Positions 1 to 8,709 of a stretch of 64,000 bases of DNA are shown here, in pieces. This DNA comes from Paenibacillus shirakamiensis. Its GTDB lineage: Bacteria; Bacillota; Bacilli; Paenibacillales; Paenibacillaceae. How positions within the stretch are numbered: the first letter of the stretch is position 1; each line of letters starts with the position of its first letter. The stretch spans positions 372,001 to 436,000 of the forward strand of contig NZ_JAGGLD010000003.1 of the NCBI RefSeq assembly GCF_017874255.1, read 5' to 3'. The translations under genes were made by a program, and so were the position numbers. The notes under the pieces are model-generated. The model was given only the letters and a program-made list of their open reading frames with translations. It was not told the DNA's origin and made no database searches.

Positions 1-270
1 GACACGTTGTTCTACATAAGCCACTTGCTGTGGACTGAACTGTTCTCTCCAAGGGAAGGAAAGCTCATCGCACAATCCTGCAATCGTCAGCAATTGCGAC
101 CAAGCTACATATCGTTTGTACCAAAAAAACTGCGGATGTTCGAGCATATAGGGATAAAGGTCGTCAAATTCTGTATGTTTGCAATCCAAGGCACGCTCAA
201 AAGTAATTTTAGCTTCACTTAATTTTGCAACAAAAAATTCTGCATTAACTACGGGTTGTTGTTCTCCCAT
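1..270 (-). CDS. Hypothetical protein, N-terminal 90 residues (runs off left edge)
   Basis: An open frame on the minus strand starts with ATG at 270, seven bases after a strong GGAGAGGAGG ribosome binding site, and stays open to the window edge. The visible part is soluble, rich in acidic and aromatic residues (for example YPYMLEHPQFFWYKRY), with no signal peptide or membrane segment. I do not recognise the family. It lies 88 bp downstream of xpt on the same strand, so it could be co-transcribed with dedA-xpt. The good ribosome binding site and uninterrupted frame make it very likely a real gene; its function is unknown. Confidence 0.75.
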   Translation of the reverse strand, partial: MGEQQPVVNAEFFVAKLSEAKITFERALDCKHTEFDDLYPYMLEHPQFFWYKRYVAWSQLLTIAGLCDELSFPWREQFSPQQVAYVEQRV

Positions 271-357
271 GTAGTTGCCTCCTCTCCCTACTTACTCTTC
301 ATTATAAACGAAAAGCAAGGCTCTGCAAAGGATTGTTCTTAAATTTGATGAATATGC

Positions 358-930
358 CTAATCTTCAAAAGCTATGGAACCTCCATCAAGCGAGGTGATT
401 TTTACCAAGGATTCCAATCGGATTCCTTGTTCTCGAATCGCCTTAGCTCCAGCTTGAAAGCTTTTCTCGACGACAATTCCGACGCCAACTAACTCGGCAC
501 CCGAACGTTGGATAATTCGTACGAGCCCCCGCGCAGCATCTCCATTTGCGATAATATCATCAATGAACAATATGCGATCATTCTCCGAAATATATTGGCG
601 AGATAGTAAAATATCTGTAACGATGCCCTTAGTAAAAGAAGGAACACGCTCGCATAACGCATCGGGATCAGCCAATAGTGTCTTTTTGCGACGGGCAAAT
701 ACTAGAGGTACACCTAGTTCAAAGGCGGTGGCAAAAGCGATCGCGATACCAGAAGATTCTACCGTCACCACCCGTGTTACTCCATCCTCACGAAACATCC
801 TTGCAAATTCTTTGCCCATGTCCATTGTAAGCTGGGGATCTACTTGGTGATTCAGCAGTCCATCAAGCTTAAGAACCTGATCTGAGACCACCACGCCTTC
901 TTCCAAGATTCGTTTTTTCAATGATTCCAT
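358..930 (-). CDS. xpt: Xanthine phosphoribosyltransferase
   Basis: Purine salvage enzyme converting xanthine and PRPP to XMP in the cytoplasm. The 190-residue product has the family's usual length and matches Bacillus Xpt throughout: the N-terminal MESLKKRILEEGVVVSDQ segment, the VESSGIA loop near residue 57, and the PRPP-binding motif FIDDIIANGDAA at about 122-133. The ATG at 928-930 follows a GGGGG-rich binding site. The gene begins only 18 bp after dedA ends, so the two are probably co-transcribed. In Bacillus subtilis xpt is paired with the permease pbuX and controlled by a guanine riboswitch. No pbuX follows here, and I did not see an obvious purine riboswitch in the leader ahead of dedA. 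Confidence 0.95.
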   Translation of the reverse strand: MESLKKRILEEGVVVSDQVLKLDGLLNHQVDPQLTMDMGKEFARMFREDGVTRVVTVESSGIAIAFATAFELGVPLVFARRKKTLLADPDALCERVPSFTKGIVTDILLSRQYISENDRILFIDDIIANGDAARGLVRIIQRSGAELVGVGIVVEKSFQAGAKAIREQGIRLESLVKITSLDGGSIAFED

Positions 931-948
931 GGAAATTCCCCCTGACCG

Positions 949-1575
949 TTATTTCAAATTTTCTTTTTTACTAGCTCGTAAGCTCTTCAAATGTTTGTAG
1001 AAGAAATATAATATTAGTCCAATTAATAAGATTGTGAGCACCAAGAGAGACATCCGCCATACGTGATGATGCAGGTAGATAGCGATTTTTCTCCAGTTAT
1101 GTCCTACTAGACTTCCTATACACATGAAGGTTGTACACCAGATGGCTGATCCAATCCCGGCATAGGTCAAATATACAGGTAGAGGCAGACGGTAGACACC
1201 TGAGAGATAGGAGGTAACCTGCCTTAATCCCGGTACAAAGTAACCAAAAAGCACGCTCCAATTCCCGTACTTAGCGAACCATTTCTCGGTCTTCTCAAGC
1301 CTGCTAGGCGTGATAAAAATCCACTTCCCAAACTTGTGAAGCAGCGGTGTACCAATAACCCGTCCAACCGTGTAACTTAGCATCATTCCCGTCATACTGC
1401 CCAGAAAAGTCATCAGTAATGCAATCCAAAATACAAAATGCCCTTCGGCAGTTAAGCCGCCAAACGTGACGACAAGCGTCTCATCCGGAACAGGTATGCC
1501 TACGAATCCCAGCGCTAACAATCCGTACATGGCCAAATAACCATAGTGATGGAGATAGGTCATGATTACACTCAC
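949..1575 (-). CDS. DedA family membrane protein
   Basis: A 208-residue polytopic membrane protein of the DedA/VTT (SNARE-associated) family. Members of this family act in membrane lipid homeostasis, some as undecaprenyl-phosphate or phosphatidylethanolamine flippases. Visible hallmarks are the N-terminal E-x-x-x-P-x-P-x-E-like stretch (GFVGIPVPDETLVV, about 24-37), the glycine-rich YTVGRVIG motif near residue 68, and the FVPGLRQVTSYLSG re-entrant segment near 113-126 with its conserved arginine. The C-terminus ends in a hydrophobic helix and a lysine-rich tail. It is the first gene of a probable dedA-xpt unit, divergent from the YkvI-like gene. The substrate cannot be told from sequence. Confidence 0.9.
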   Translation of the reverse strand: MSVIMTYLHHYGYLAMYGLLALGFVGIPVPDETLVVTFGGLTAEGHFVFWIALLMTFLGSMTGMMLSYTVGRVIGTPLLHKFGKWIFITPSRLEKTEKWFAKYGNWSVLFGYFVPGLRQVTSYLSGVYRLPLPVYLTYAGIGSAIWCTTFMCIGSLVGHNWRKIAIYLHHHVWRMSLLVLTILLIGLILYFFYKHLKSLRASKKENLK

Positions 1576-1757
1576 TAGTTAACCTCACCTTTCTGAACAA
1601 AACGCACGACTTGGACTAGCCGGACAGGTTCCAGTCATGTCCTCAGCCCTACTTACATACCTTGTACTATATATAGCACAGAACCGGTTGATTCGGTAGT
1701 CGTGTCTTATTGAAAGTTACCCCCGAACCGCTCGATCTAACCGATAGGAGGAAAATC

Positions 1758-2801
1758 ATGAAAAATGCCTTGAAAGTGCTGCAAATTGGCTTTACTTATA
1801 TCGGCACCATTGTAGGCGCTGGGTTCGCCACGGGCCAAGAAATCATCACCTTTTTCACGCAATATGGCCGCATAGGAGCCCTGACGATTCTCATTGCTTC
1901 GGGACTATTCATCTGGCTGGGAACTAAAATGATGCTCCTCGCACATGACATTAAAGCGGAATCCTATGAGGATCTGAACCGCAAATTATTTGGCCAGCGA
2001 ACCGGTGGATGGATAAGCCTTTTTACCTTACTCGTATTGATGGGTGTGAACAGTGTTATGCTCGCTGGGGCCGGCTCTGTATTTATGGAGAACTTAGGAT
2101 TCCATTACCAGACCGGACTACTAATTACGCTAGTAGGTACATATTTGCTCCTCCACCGCGGGATGCAAGCTATTCTTCAATTAAACTCTATTGTCGTTCC
2201 GCTCATGTTACTGCTCTCTATAATCATTATTTTAAATACCGTTGGCTTGCCTGGAGCCACTCGGTTTATGACTATTTCGACGGACGCGAGTACAACGGCA
2301 GCTTGGGCCGCTCCATTTATGTATACCGCATTTAACCTAGGAATGGCCCAAGCCGTCCTTGTCCCGATTGGAAGCCACACTACAAGCCGAAAGGTTCTTA
2401 TATGGGGCGGTATTATGGGCGGAATCGGTGTTGGTTTTCTGCTTATGGCTGGGCACTTTGCCTTATCTGCTCAAATGCCAGGTATCACCCAATATGAAAT
2501 CCCTATGGGCAATATTGCAAATCATCTAGGTGCAGCCGTGCGAATCGTCTATGTCATTCTAATTTTCTTAGAGATTTTCAGTACCTTTGTAGCTGATATT
2601 TACGGAGTGTCTTTACAGCTACGTCAGCGTCTTCGGATCTCTCCCAAACTGCTGTCTCTGATTCTCCTATTGATCTGCTATGTAACTAGTCAATTCGGAT
2701 TCAGTTCGCTGCTCTCGGTTCTCTACCCATTGTTTGGTTTATTCAGCTTAATCTGGGTCGTAATGTTGATTCTATATCGTCGAGAGAAACCTACTCTGTA
2801 A
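1758..2801 (+). CDS. YkvI family membrane protein (putative transporter)
   Basis: A 347-residue membrane protein with about ten hydrophobic segments, resembling Bacillus YkvI, a family related to amino-acid/sodium symporters of the LeuT fold. The first segment carries the glycine-rich IGTIVGAGFATGQEI motif, where such transporters break helix 1 for substrate and ion binding. I chose ATG 1758 because it follows AGGAGG at 1746-1751 by six bases; an upstream in-frame TTG at 1710 has no comparable site. It is divergent from dedA-xpt and followed convergently by the glycosyltransferase. The substrate is unknown, and assignment to the family is by motif and topology only. Confidence 0.85.
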   Translation: MKNALKVLQIGFTYIGTIVGAGFATGQEIITFFTQYGRIGALTILIASGLFIWLGTKMMLLAHDIKAESYEDLNRKLFGQRTGGWISLFTLLVLMGVNSVMLAGAGSVFMENLGFHYQTGLLITLVGTYLLLHRGMQAILQLNSIVVPLMLLLSIIIILNTVGLPGATRFMTISTDASTTAAWAAPFMYTAFNLGMAQAVLVPIGSHTTSRKVLIWGGIMGGIGVGFLLMAGHFALSAQMPGITQYEIPMGNIANHLGAAVRIVYVILIFLEIFSTFVADIYGVSLQLRQRLRISPKLLSLILLLICYVTSQFGFSSLLSVLYPLFGLFSLIWVVMLILYRREKPTL

Positions 2802-2815
2802 ATCAGGGTATGTGA

Positions 2816-3946
2816 CTATGAAGAATACTGTAAATATAATTTCTTTAGCTCATGTACAGAACGAGCAATTGAGTATTGACTCTTCGCTTTGTCCCAACCC
2901 ATTCGAGCCAGTGCATAGCGATAAGAGGGATCAACAATTACTTTTTCTAGAGCATCTGCAAGAGCTTGGGGATCTTCTGGAGGAACCAAAAGTCCCCCCA
3001 CACCATTCTCGATTTGTTCTGCAATGCCGCCTACATGAGTTCCCACCAAAGCTAGGCAGCAGAGAGCTGCTTCTGCAAATACGGAGCCGAAAGCTTCCGC
3101 TCTTGAAGGTAAGACAAAGATATCAAAAAAAGGCATAAATTCCTCTGGATGTAGCGTATAGCCATAAAATATGGTTTCGTTATAAATTCCAAGTTCCTGA
3201 GCCATTGCTTCGAGTTCAGGCCGAATCGGACCATCCCCAATGATATGAAGCACATACGGATGACCTTTACGTTTTAGTTCAGCACAAGCCCGAAGTAAGA
3301 TGTCTAGACCCTTCGCAGGGACCAAACGACATACCGTAACAAGCTGGGCTACTTCATTCTCGTGAGAGACCGGCTTAAATCTCCGTTCATCAAAACCATT
3401 CGAGATAATCCCGACATCCTCAGGCCTATTAACATAAGGCGCCATGTAATCTAGAAATGATCTAGACACCGTAAGCATACGATCTGTCCGATGCTCTAAC
3501 TCTTTATATATGGAGACTAGGAACTGATGTTCCAAACCCCCTTCTTCTATTTTGCCATTCAATAGTAATTCGCGTTCATAGCTAGAGTGAACTGTCTGAA
3601 TTACAGGCGTATCCGGAAATACCTGCTTCATCGCAAGTCCCGCAATCGGGTGGTGCGCATGGATCAAGTCGTATCGCTTTTGAATTCTAAGCTTCGTCCA
3701 CCATAAGTAATCTCGGTAGGTTTGAATGTACTTTTGAACAATGGGACTCTCTTCGTAGACGGTCCAGTCAAAGGTATGAAACTCGACAGGGTCCTTTCCT
3801 TTGCTTCGTATCCTTCTTGGGATAGAGAATAGCTCCATCTCCCAGTGGGGAGGATTGAACCGTTCTTGCATGTAAGGAATCATAGAAGATACCCCACCAG
3901 GTTGTTCGGGCGGGAAGAAAAGTGCTTGTAGCAGTTTCACAATCAA
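2816..3946 (-). CDS. Glycosyltransferase family 4 protein
   Basis: A 376-residue GT-B-fold glycosyltransferase. The N-terminal domain begins with the glycine-rich PPEQPGGVSSMI acceptor-side loop (about 12-23). The C-terminal domain has the nucleotide-sugar binding features VCRLVPAKGLDIL (about 205-217), IIGDGP and the EX7E motif, E284 to E292 in AEAFGSVFAEA. There is no signal peptide, so it probably acts at the cytoplasmic face of the membrane in making a glycolipid, teichoic acid or exopolysaccharide. It lies alone, separated from the upstream HAD gene by a strong terminator. The donor and acceptor are not predictable from sequence. Confidence 0.9.
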   Translation of the reverse strand: MIVKLLQALFFPPEQPGGVSSMIPYMQERFNPPHWEMELFSIPRRIRSKGKDPVEFHTFDWTVYEESPIVQKYIQTYRDYLWWTKLRIQKRYDLIHAHHPIAGLAMKQVFPDTPVIQTVHSSYERELLLNGKIEEGGLEHQFLVSIYKELEHRTDRMLTVSRSFLDYMAPYVNRPEDVGIISNGFDERRFKPVSHENEVAQLVTVCRLVPAKGLDILLRACAELKRKGHPYVLHIIGDGPIRPELEAMAQELGIYNETIFYGYTLHPEEFMPFFDIFVLPSRAEAFGSVFAEAALCCLALVGTHVGGIAEQIENGVGGLLVPPEDPQALADALEKVIVDPSYRYALARMGWDKAKSQYSIARSVHELKKLYLQYSS

Positions 3947-4034
3947 AGCCCCTTCCTTTAGTTAGTTCGGACGACGTACCGCCTTTATCCATTATGACAT
4001 ACGCCACTTGGAACATCCATTTTCAGTTCATAGC

Positions 4035-4084
4035 AAAAAAGAACTTGAAGGCATCATCTGAATGATACGAACAAGTTCTTTTTT
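4035..4084 (-). terminator. Rho-independent terminator after the pyrD-to-HAD operon
   Basis: A 13-bp perfect stem (AAAAAAGAACTTG at 4035-4047 with its complement at 4072-4084) encloses a 24-base loop. The A/T ends give a U tract in either direction. It lies between the HAD gene stop and the glycosyltransferase start, so it should end the long upstream minus-strand operon. Confidence 0.85.
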
Positions 4085-4090
4085 ATGTCG

Positions 4091-4180
4091 ATTAGAATGT
4101 ACATACTAGATAACTTTCGATTTAGATTGTACATTACTAGATAACTTTCGATCTAGAATGTGCATTACCAGTGATGAATG
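4091..4180. repeat. Three degenerate tandem copies of a ~30-bp unit
   Basis: Three adjacent units, 4091-4119, 4120-4150 and 4151-4180, share the pattern A-T-[TC]-TAGA[AT]TGT[AG]CATTAC-[TC]AG. The first two are nearly identical through ACTAGATAACTTTCG; the third diverges at its 3' end and abuts the HAD stop codon. The array sits between that stop and the terminator. It has no obvious hairpin and looks like a local replication-slippage duplication. Confidence 0.7.
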
Positions 4181-4183
4181 TTC

Positions 4184-4999
4184 CTAGGCGGAAGGAGTCT
4201 CGGACAAGCAGAATTTCTCCAGCGCGAGCCGCACACCTTCATCATTGTTAGAAGCTGTAACTTCCTTAGCCGCTGCTTTTACTTCAGCTGGAGAATTGTC
4301 CATAGCTATCCCAAGTCCTGCAAATGTAAGCATCGTTATATCATTATAGAAATTACCAATAGCCATAACTTCTTCTGACGCAAGACCTCTTGATGTCGCC
4401 AACTGCTTCAAAGCATTTCCTTTTGAAGAATCAGGATGCATCAGGTCAATAAAATAGTCTCCACTACGCAGCATATTAAATTCTGGGTTCCACAGACTCC
4501 ACTCTGCAAACACACGCTCCATCTGATCCGATGGACCTGAAGCGGTTAACTTCACAATCGGTTCCTTAAAGTCTGCCCAGATGGGCATATCCTGAGGTTC
4601 GATCATGAACTGATGATACATAGCCAGAACTTCGGAAGTCATTTGGTCTAAATGGTCGACGTACAAGCCGTATGTGGTGTTCACATCAAAATGAACTCCA
4701 TGTCTACGGCAGTAATCCATATAAGGCAATAATCCTTGTGCATCAATTGCGAACTCGTGTACAATGTCACGCGTCTTCACATCTACGGTTGCCGCTCCAT
4801 TATGCGTAATGACATATCCTTCGAGACCCATGGTCTCCATGAAAGGAATACAGCTGAGCGGAGCCCGGCCTGTACACAGTACAAATTCCGTACCTTGCGC
4901 GGCTATACGTTGAATGGTCTCGGCCGTAGAAGGCGTGAGTTCATGCTTATCATTCAGCAAGGTTCCATCTACATCCAGTGCAATCAATTTATAATTCAT
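4184..4999 (-). CDS. Cof-type HAD-IIB family phosphatase
   Basis: A 271-residue haloacid dehalogenase hydrolase of the Cof/YidA type (IIB cap), a cytosolic magnesium-dependent phosphatase of sugar phosphates or flavin-type substrates. Motif I is LIALDVDGTLL at residues 4-14, with nucleophile D8 and acid/base D10 after the start. A threonine of motif II lies in FVLCTGR, the motif III lysine in SKGNALKQL, and motif IV is AIGNFYNDITML. I chose ATG 4999 because AGAGGG precedes it at proper spacing; an ATG 24 bases upstream has no binding site. It is the last gene of the pyrD-relQ-DUF309-rsmF-rsuA-HAD string, 26 bp after the pseudouridine synthase. Confidence 0.9.
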   Translation of the reverse strand: MNYKLIALDVDGTLLNDKHELTPSTAETIQRIAAQGTEFVLCTGRAPLSCIPFMETMGLEGYVITHNGAATVDVKTRDIVHEFAIDAQGLLPYMDYCRRHGVHFDVNTTYGLYVDHLDQMTSEVLAMYHQFMIEPQDMPIWADFKEPIVKLTASGPSDQMERVFAEWSLWNPEFNMLRSGDYFIDLMHPDSSKGNALKQLATSRGLASEEVMAIGNFYNDITMLTFAGLGIAMDNSPAEVKAAAKEVTASNNDEGVRLALEKFCLSETPSA

Positions 5000-5025
5000 G
5001 TCTCCACCCTCTCTATATGTCATAA

Positions 5026-5787
5026 TTATAATATATCTCGATTCATCAAGGAAGCCAGTTCTTCAGGGTGAAGTTCACGTGATGCCCCGAGAGGAAGTTC
5101 TTCATCCAATGCAAGAGAACCCATAGAGATTCTTTTGAGAAACAATACTTTGGAATCCACGGCTTCAAACATGCGCTTTACCTGATGGAATTTCCCTTCC
5201 GAAATTGTAAGCTCAATTAGACTTAGCTTACGATCATCCTTTTCCACATGTTGAAGCACCTGCAAATGAGCGGGTAAAGTCTTATAGCCATCATCTAACG
5301 TAACCCCATCCACAAAACGCTGCGCTTCACGATCGCCTACATGACCTTCTACCTTAGCAAAATACGTCTTGGGGACATGTTTGCGCGGAGACAGAAGATC
5401 GTGCGCAAGCTGCCCGTCATTGGTAAGCAGAAGCAACCCTTCCGTGTCTTTATCTAACCTGCCCACAGGGAACAATTCAAAACACTTATATTGTTCAGGC
5501 AACAAATCTATGACTGTACGATCTCGCTGATCCTCCGTTGCCGAGACAACACCTGCGGGTTTGTGAAGCATGATGTACACAAATTCTCGATAAAAGATAG
5601 CTTCACCATCTACTTCAATCTGATCTATATAGGGATCGGCCTGAGCACCGCTATCTTTGAGGACTTGTCCATTAAGCGTAATTCGACCTTGTTTGACCAT
5701 TTTTTTCAGGTCCGAGCGTGAGCCTTTTCCTAAATGACCTAATATTTTATCGATTCGCTGTGTTTTCTTTCCTTTACTATTAGCCAT
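5026..5787 (-). CDS. RsuA/RluB-family rRNA pseudouridine synthase
   Basis: A 253-residue enzyme that isomerises a specific uridine in rRNA to pseudouridine. An N-terminal S4 RNA-binding domain (RIDKILGHLGKGSRSDLKKM, about 11-30) precedes the catalytic domain with motif GRLDKDTEG at 109-117, where D112 is the expected catalytic aspartate. A KTYFAKVEG segment and the C-terminal GKFHQVKRMFEAV motif are typical of the RsuA/RluB/RluE branch. The site is probably 16S U516 (E. coli numbering) or a 23S helix, but this cannot be settled here. The ATG directly abuts the stop codon of the rRNA methyltransferase gene (TAAATG), so the two are translationally linked. Confidence 0.93.
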   Translation of the reverse strand: MANSKGKKTQRIDKILGHLGKGSRSDLKKMVKQGRITLNGQVLKDSGAQADPYIDQIEVDGEAIFYREFVYIMLHKPAGVVSATEDQRDRTVIDLLPEQYKCFELFPVGRLDKDTEGLLLLTNDGQLAHDLLSPRKHVPKTYFAKVEGHVGDREAQRFVDGVTLDDGYKTLPAHLQVLQHVEKDDRKLSLIELTISEGKFHQVKRMFEAVDSKVLFLKRISMGSLALDEELPLGASRELHPEELASLMNRDIL

Positions 5788-7335
5788 TTATGTCCACCTC
5801 CATCCTGCTGGATATTCATTCTTCAATATACCGTCCAACCATTTTCCCCAGCCTGCCGAAATGCCATCTACAAGCACAAGAACGAATCCCTTAGGGGCTA
5901 CATCTTCATTACGCAGGACTCGATCAGCCGATATCTCCAAGGTCTCTCCTTTAAGGTACCTTACTGCTTCTCCCTGCTCTATACTCAGGTTCACCGATCG
6001 AACGGCTTCATCAGAACGGAGCGCCGCAGCAAGCGGGTGGCCAGGTATGAACCGCCCATGCTTCACCGTGCCTACATACCAACCAGGTCTCACGGTTTTG
6101 AGACCGTTGAGGCTGGATTTGGGCAGTCTAGAGAGATATACATTTGAACCATATAAAACAGGTACTCCCGGATCTTCGAGCTTCAGATTTTCCTGAGCAA
6201 ATTGATTCCAACCATCTAAAATCTCGCTTTCTACCGCAACAGGCTTCATGGATGACCGTGTATCTTTATGATGAAGTGAGGATCCACGACGAGAGCCTTT
6301 CGATTCTGTTCGATTTCGCTTGGTCTCTGCAGGAGGAGCGGAACTTTGAATACATACAGGCTCTATTGCAATATGGCTTCTCTCCGCTCGCTTCCCTTGA
6401 TGCTGAAGAACAGCTACAAAATGACCCTCACCCTGTATTTTATGGGGCCATAATCTTGTGCATTTAGCTGTCGCTTTAATGGACTCTTCCGACCATTCGT
6501 TAGACTTGGACGAATCGATCCACTCCGGTCTACCCGAAGCAGTCCCCCATGACTTAGGAACTTCCATCACATTAAACTCCGCATGATCGTCCAAAAATGA
6601 AGCAATCATCGCTTCGTTCTCTTCTGGAGAGAACGTACACGTCGAATAGACGATCGTTCCCCCCGGGGCAAGTAGAGCTGAAGCCGATTTCAAAATATCC
6701 TGCTGCATCCATTCACATTTCTCCACCGAATGTTTCTCCCATTGCCGAGCCATATCCGGCTCTTTGCGGAACATCCCCTCGCCTGAACAAGGTGCATCAA
6801 TTAAAATTCTATCAAAAAAGTTAGGAAAGGCATTTGCAATACGCTCAGGGCTATCATTTAACACAATAGCGTTACGGACACCATAAAGTTCAATATTTTT
6901 AGCTAAAGCTTTGGTACGTTCTGCACTGATATCATTGGTCACGAGGAGTCCTGTACCTTGTAACTTAGCGGCAATCTGCGTGGACTTTCCGCCTGGGGCT
7001 GCACATAAGTCCAATACCCGGTCATCCAGCTGAATATCCAGTGCTTCTACAGGTGCCATAGCACTGGGTTCCTGAATATAGTAGAGTCCCGCATGATAGT
7101 AGGGGTGCTTGCCAGGTTTCACCCCATCTTCTGTATAATATCCTGTAGGGCACCAAGGAATAGGTTGTAACTTAAAAGGAACCTTCTTTTCGAATGCTTC
7201 AGGTGCAATTTTGAGCGTGTTAATGCGCAGACCACTGTAATAAAGCTGGTCATAGGTAGCTATAAAAGAAGTATACTCCTCTCCAAGCAGCTGCTCCATT
7301 CGCTCTATGAACGCCTCCGGTAATGCTGTCTTCAT
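5788..7335 (-). CDS. RsmF-like rRNA (cytosine-C5) methyltransferase, NOL1/NOP2/sun family
   Basis: A 515-residue SAM-dependent m5C RNA methyltransferase. The N-terminal half holds motif I LDLCAAPGGKS (108-118), motif IV PCSGEGMF (182-189, whose cysteine releases product) and motif VI STCTFSPEE (231-239, with the nucleophilic cysteine). The C-terminal third resembles the RsmF/YebU accessory and PUA-like domains, separated by a Ser/Arg/Lys-rich linker around 350-390. ATG 7335 is preceded by GGAAGGA; earlier in-frame codons would read through an intergenic hairpin. The likely target is an rRNA cytosine. It sits between the DUF309 and pseudouridine synthase genes in a translation-related operon. 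Confidence 0.88.
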   Translation of the reverse strand: MKTALPEAFIERMEQLLGEEYTSFIATYDQLYYSGLRINTLKIAPEAFEKKVPFKLQPIPWCPTGYYTEDGVKPGKHPYYHAGLYYIQEPSAMAPVEALDIQLDDRVLDLCAAPGGKSTQIAAKLQGTGLLVTNDISAERTKALAKNIELYGVRNAIVLNDSPERIANAFPNFFDRILIDAPCSGEGMFRKEPDMARQWEKHSVEKCEWMQQDILKSASALLAPGGTIVYSTCTFSPEENEAMIASFLDDHAEFNVMEVPKSWGTASGRPEWIDSSKSNEWSEESIKATAKCTRLWPHKIQGEGHFVAVLQHQGKRAERSHIAIEPVCIQSSAPPAETKRNRTESKGSRRGSSLHHKDTRSSMKPVAVESEILDGWNQFAQENLKLEDPGVPVLYGSNVYLSRLPKSSLNGLKTVRPGWYVGTVKHGRFIPGHPLAAALRSDEAVRSVNLSIEQGEAVRYLKGETLEISADRVLRNEDVAPKGFVLVLVDGISAGWGKWLDGILKNEYPAGWRWT

Positions 7336-7362
7336 ATCATGGTATTCCTTCCTGAGTCGCAA

Positions 7363-7400
7363 GCGGCCCGCTCCCCATACATTAATGAGGAGCGGGCCGC
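7363..7400 (-). other. GC-rich 12-bp intergenic hairpin without a U tract
   Basis: GCGGCCCGCTCC (7363-7374) is perfectly complementary to 7389-7400 across a 14-base loop. It lies between the DUF309 stop codon and the rRNA methyltransferase start on the minus strand. No U run follows, so it is not a standard terminator; it may be a processing or stability element within the operon mRNA. Confidence 0.6.
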
Positions 7401-7405
7401 TGGCA

Positions 7406-7876
7406 TTATTTAGGTCTGAGCTGATCTCTGAGTGCATGTTTGTCTCCCCGCTGCGGGTGAATCTGCAAGGGAAGATGGGGTGGACATGCTTTATCTGATC
7501 TCGCCACAGCTTGTTGCAAATGAATATCGATCATTTCAATCTGAATGTCATAATAAGGAATGGGCGATTCCGGCTGTGACTCTAGGGCAGTAATCAGCAC
7601 ATAGACCTCATCTCTTAATTTTCCAAGGTTAATGCCCAAGCTATCTCCCGGATAATGAGCTAATTTCTCAGCCGCCGAACGAAGCATTTTCCTACTTCCT
7701 GAGAGATTATGTCTACGAAAATGAAACATACCCACAGCTACTTGAAGTAAGCCTTTAATTAACGGATTACGATTTTCTTTCAGCCACAATTCTTCAAGCA
7801 CTTCATGACATTCAAAGTAATCCTGATCCCGATTAAAATATATCAGATACGCCACAAACAGCGGATCATAACTCAT
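7406..7876 (-). CDS. DUF309 domain-containing protein
   Basis: A 156-residue cytosolic protein whose first 75 residues carry the DUF309 signature, with the histidine-glutamate motif YFECHEVLEELW at about 20-31 followed by a helical KGLLQVAVGMFHF segment. DUF309 proteins are small all-helical proteins of unknown biochemical function, common next to relQ or rRNA genes in Bacillales. The start overlaps the end of relQ by 11 bp, implying translational coupling. The C-terminal 40 residues are polar and less family-like. I can state the family but not the function. Confidence 0.85.
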   Translation of the reverse strand: MSYDPLFVAYLIYFNRDQDYFECHEVLEELWLKENRNPLIKGLLQVAVGMFHFRRHNLSGSRKMLRSAAEKLAHYPGDSLGINLGKLRDEVYVLITALESQPESPIPYYDIQIEMIDIHLQQAVARSDKACPPHLPLQIHPQRGDKHALRDQLRPK

Positions 7877-8678
7877 CCGGATCCTCGGCTTTGCGGGCTT
7901 GCTTCAGCAGCCCCTTCACTTCATCGGATAGTTCCTTCATCGCATGCATATCTTTCAATTCCCATAATTCATTAAACCTGCGCTGTGCTTCGATAGCCTC
8001 TGAGACGAGATGATAAAAATATAATTTGTGTATAGCACCAAGTACTTGAGTAATTAAACTGGAATCATCCTCAAAGCTCTTCTGCGCATCCAAAATTTCT
8101 TGACGGATACTAGACATTTCATTATCTAGAATAAAGGCCGCTTCCGCTGCTTTTTTCAAGCGTTCTCTCATATCTCCTGGCAGGCTTTCTCTGAACTTAT
8201 AGTTCAGTGAATGCTCAATCGTAGCCCAAAAGTTCATAGCAAGAGTACGAATTTGAATCTCAGCTAGCACTCGTTTTTGACCCAGTGCAGTCTGAACAGG
8301 ATACTCTACAATCATATGAAAACTACGATACCCACTATCTTTATAGTTCGTAATGTAGTCCTTCTCGTATATCACCTGCAAATCTTTGCGATTTCGAATA
8401 TATTCAGCCACTCTCCGAATATCCTCCGCGAACTGACACATGATTCGAATACCTGCGATATCCTCAATTCCTGTCTCCAATTGATCCATCGGGACATTTA
8501 GACGTTTCGCCTTGTCCAAAATACTGGATATCTTCTTCACGCGTCCGGTTACGAATTCGATCGGTGCATACTCTTCTAGCTTCTTAAGTTCGGAACGCAT
8601 CGTCTTGAATTTAACTTTTAATTCTTCCACGGCTTGTTCATACGGAAGCAAAAATGCTCCCCAATCTATAACATTCAT
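7866..8678 (-). CDS. relQ: Small alarmone synthetase RelQ (GTP pyrophosphokinase)
   Basis: A single-domain (p)ppGpp synthetase transferring pyrophosphate from ATP to GDP or GTP. It has 270 residues, longer than the roughly 211 of B. subtilis SasB/YjbM because of a C-terminal helical extension (about 215-270). The synthetase core is clear: FVTGRVK (42-48), DIAGIRI (73-79), GYRSFHM (116-122), EIQIRTLAMNFWATIEH (140-156). There is no hydrolase, TGS or ACT domain, so it can only make the alarmone. It is 31 bp downstream of pyrD and overlaps DUF309, tying stringent signalling to a nucleotide and rRNA-modification operon. Confidence 0.95.
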   Translation of the reverse strand: MNVIDWGAFLLPYEQAVEELKVKFKTMRSELKKLEEYAPIEFVTGRVKKISSILDKAKRLNVPMDQLETGIEDIAGIRIMCQFAEDIRRVAEYIRNRKDLQVIYEKDYITNYKDSGYRSFHMIVEYPVQTALGQKRVLAEIQIRTLAMNFWATIEHSLNYKFRESLPGDMRERLKKAAEAAFILDNEMSSIRQEILDAQKSFEDDSSLITQVLGAIHKLYFYHLVSEAIEAQRRFNELWELKDMHAMKELSDEVKGLLKQARKAEDPDEL

Positions 8679-8709
8679 CCTCTGTGCCTCCTGTCCTGTA
8701 TCCGGCTAA

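Noticed and set aside
1576..1709. Possible purine riboswitch ahead of dedA-xpt
   Set aside because: xpt genes often have one, but I could not find the conserved three-way-junction bases or a terminator stem in this interval.
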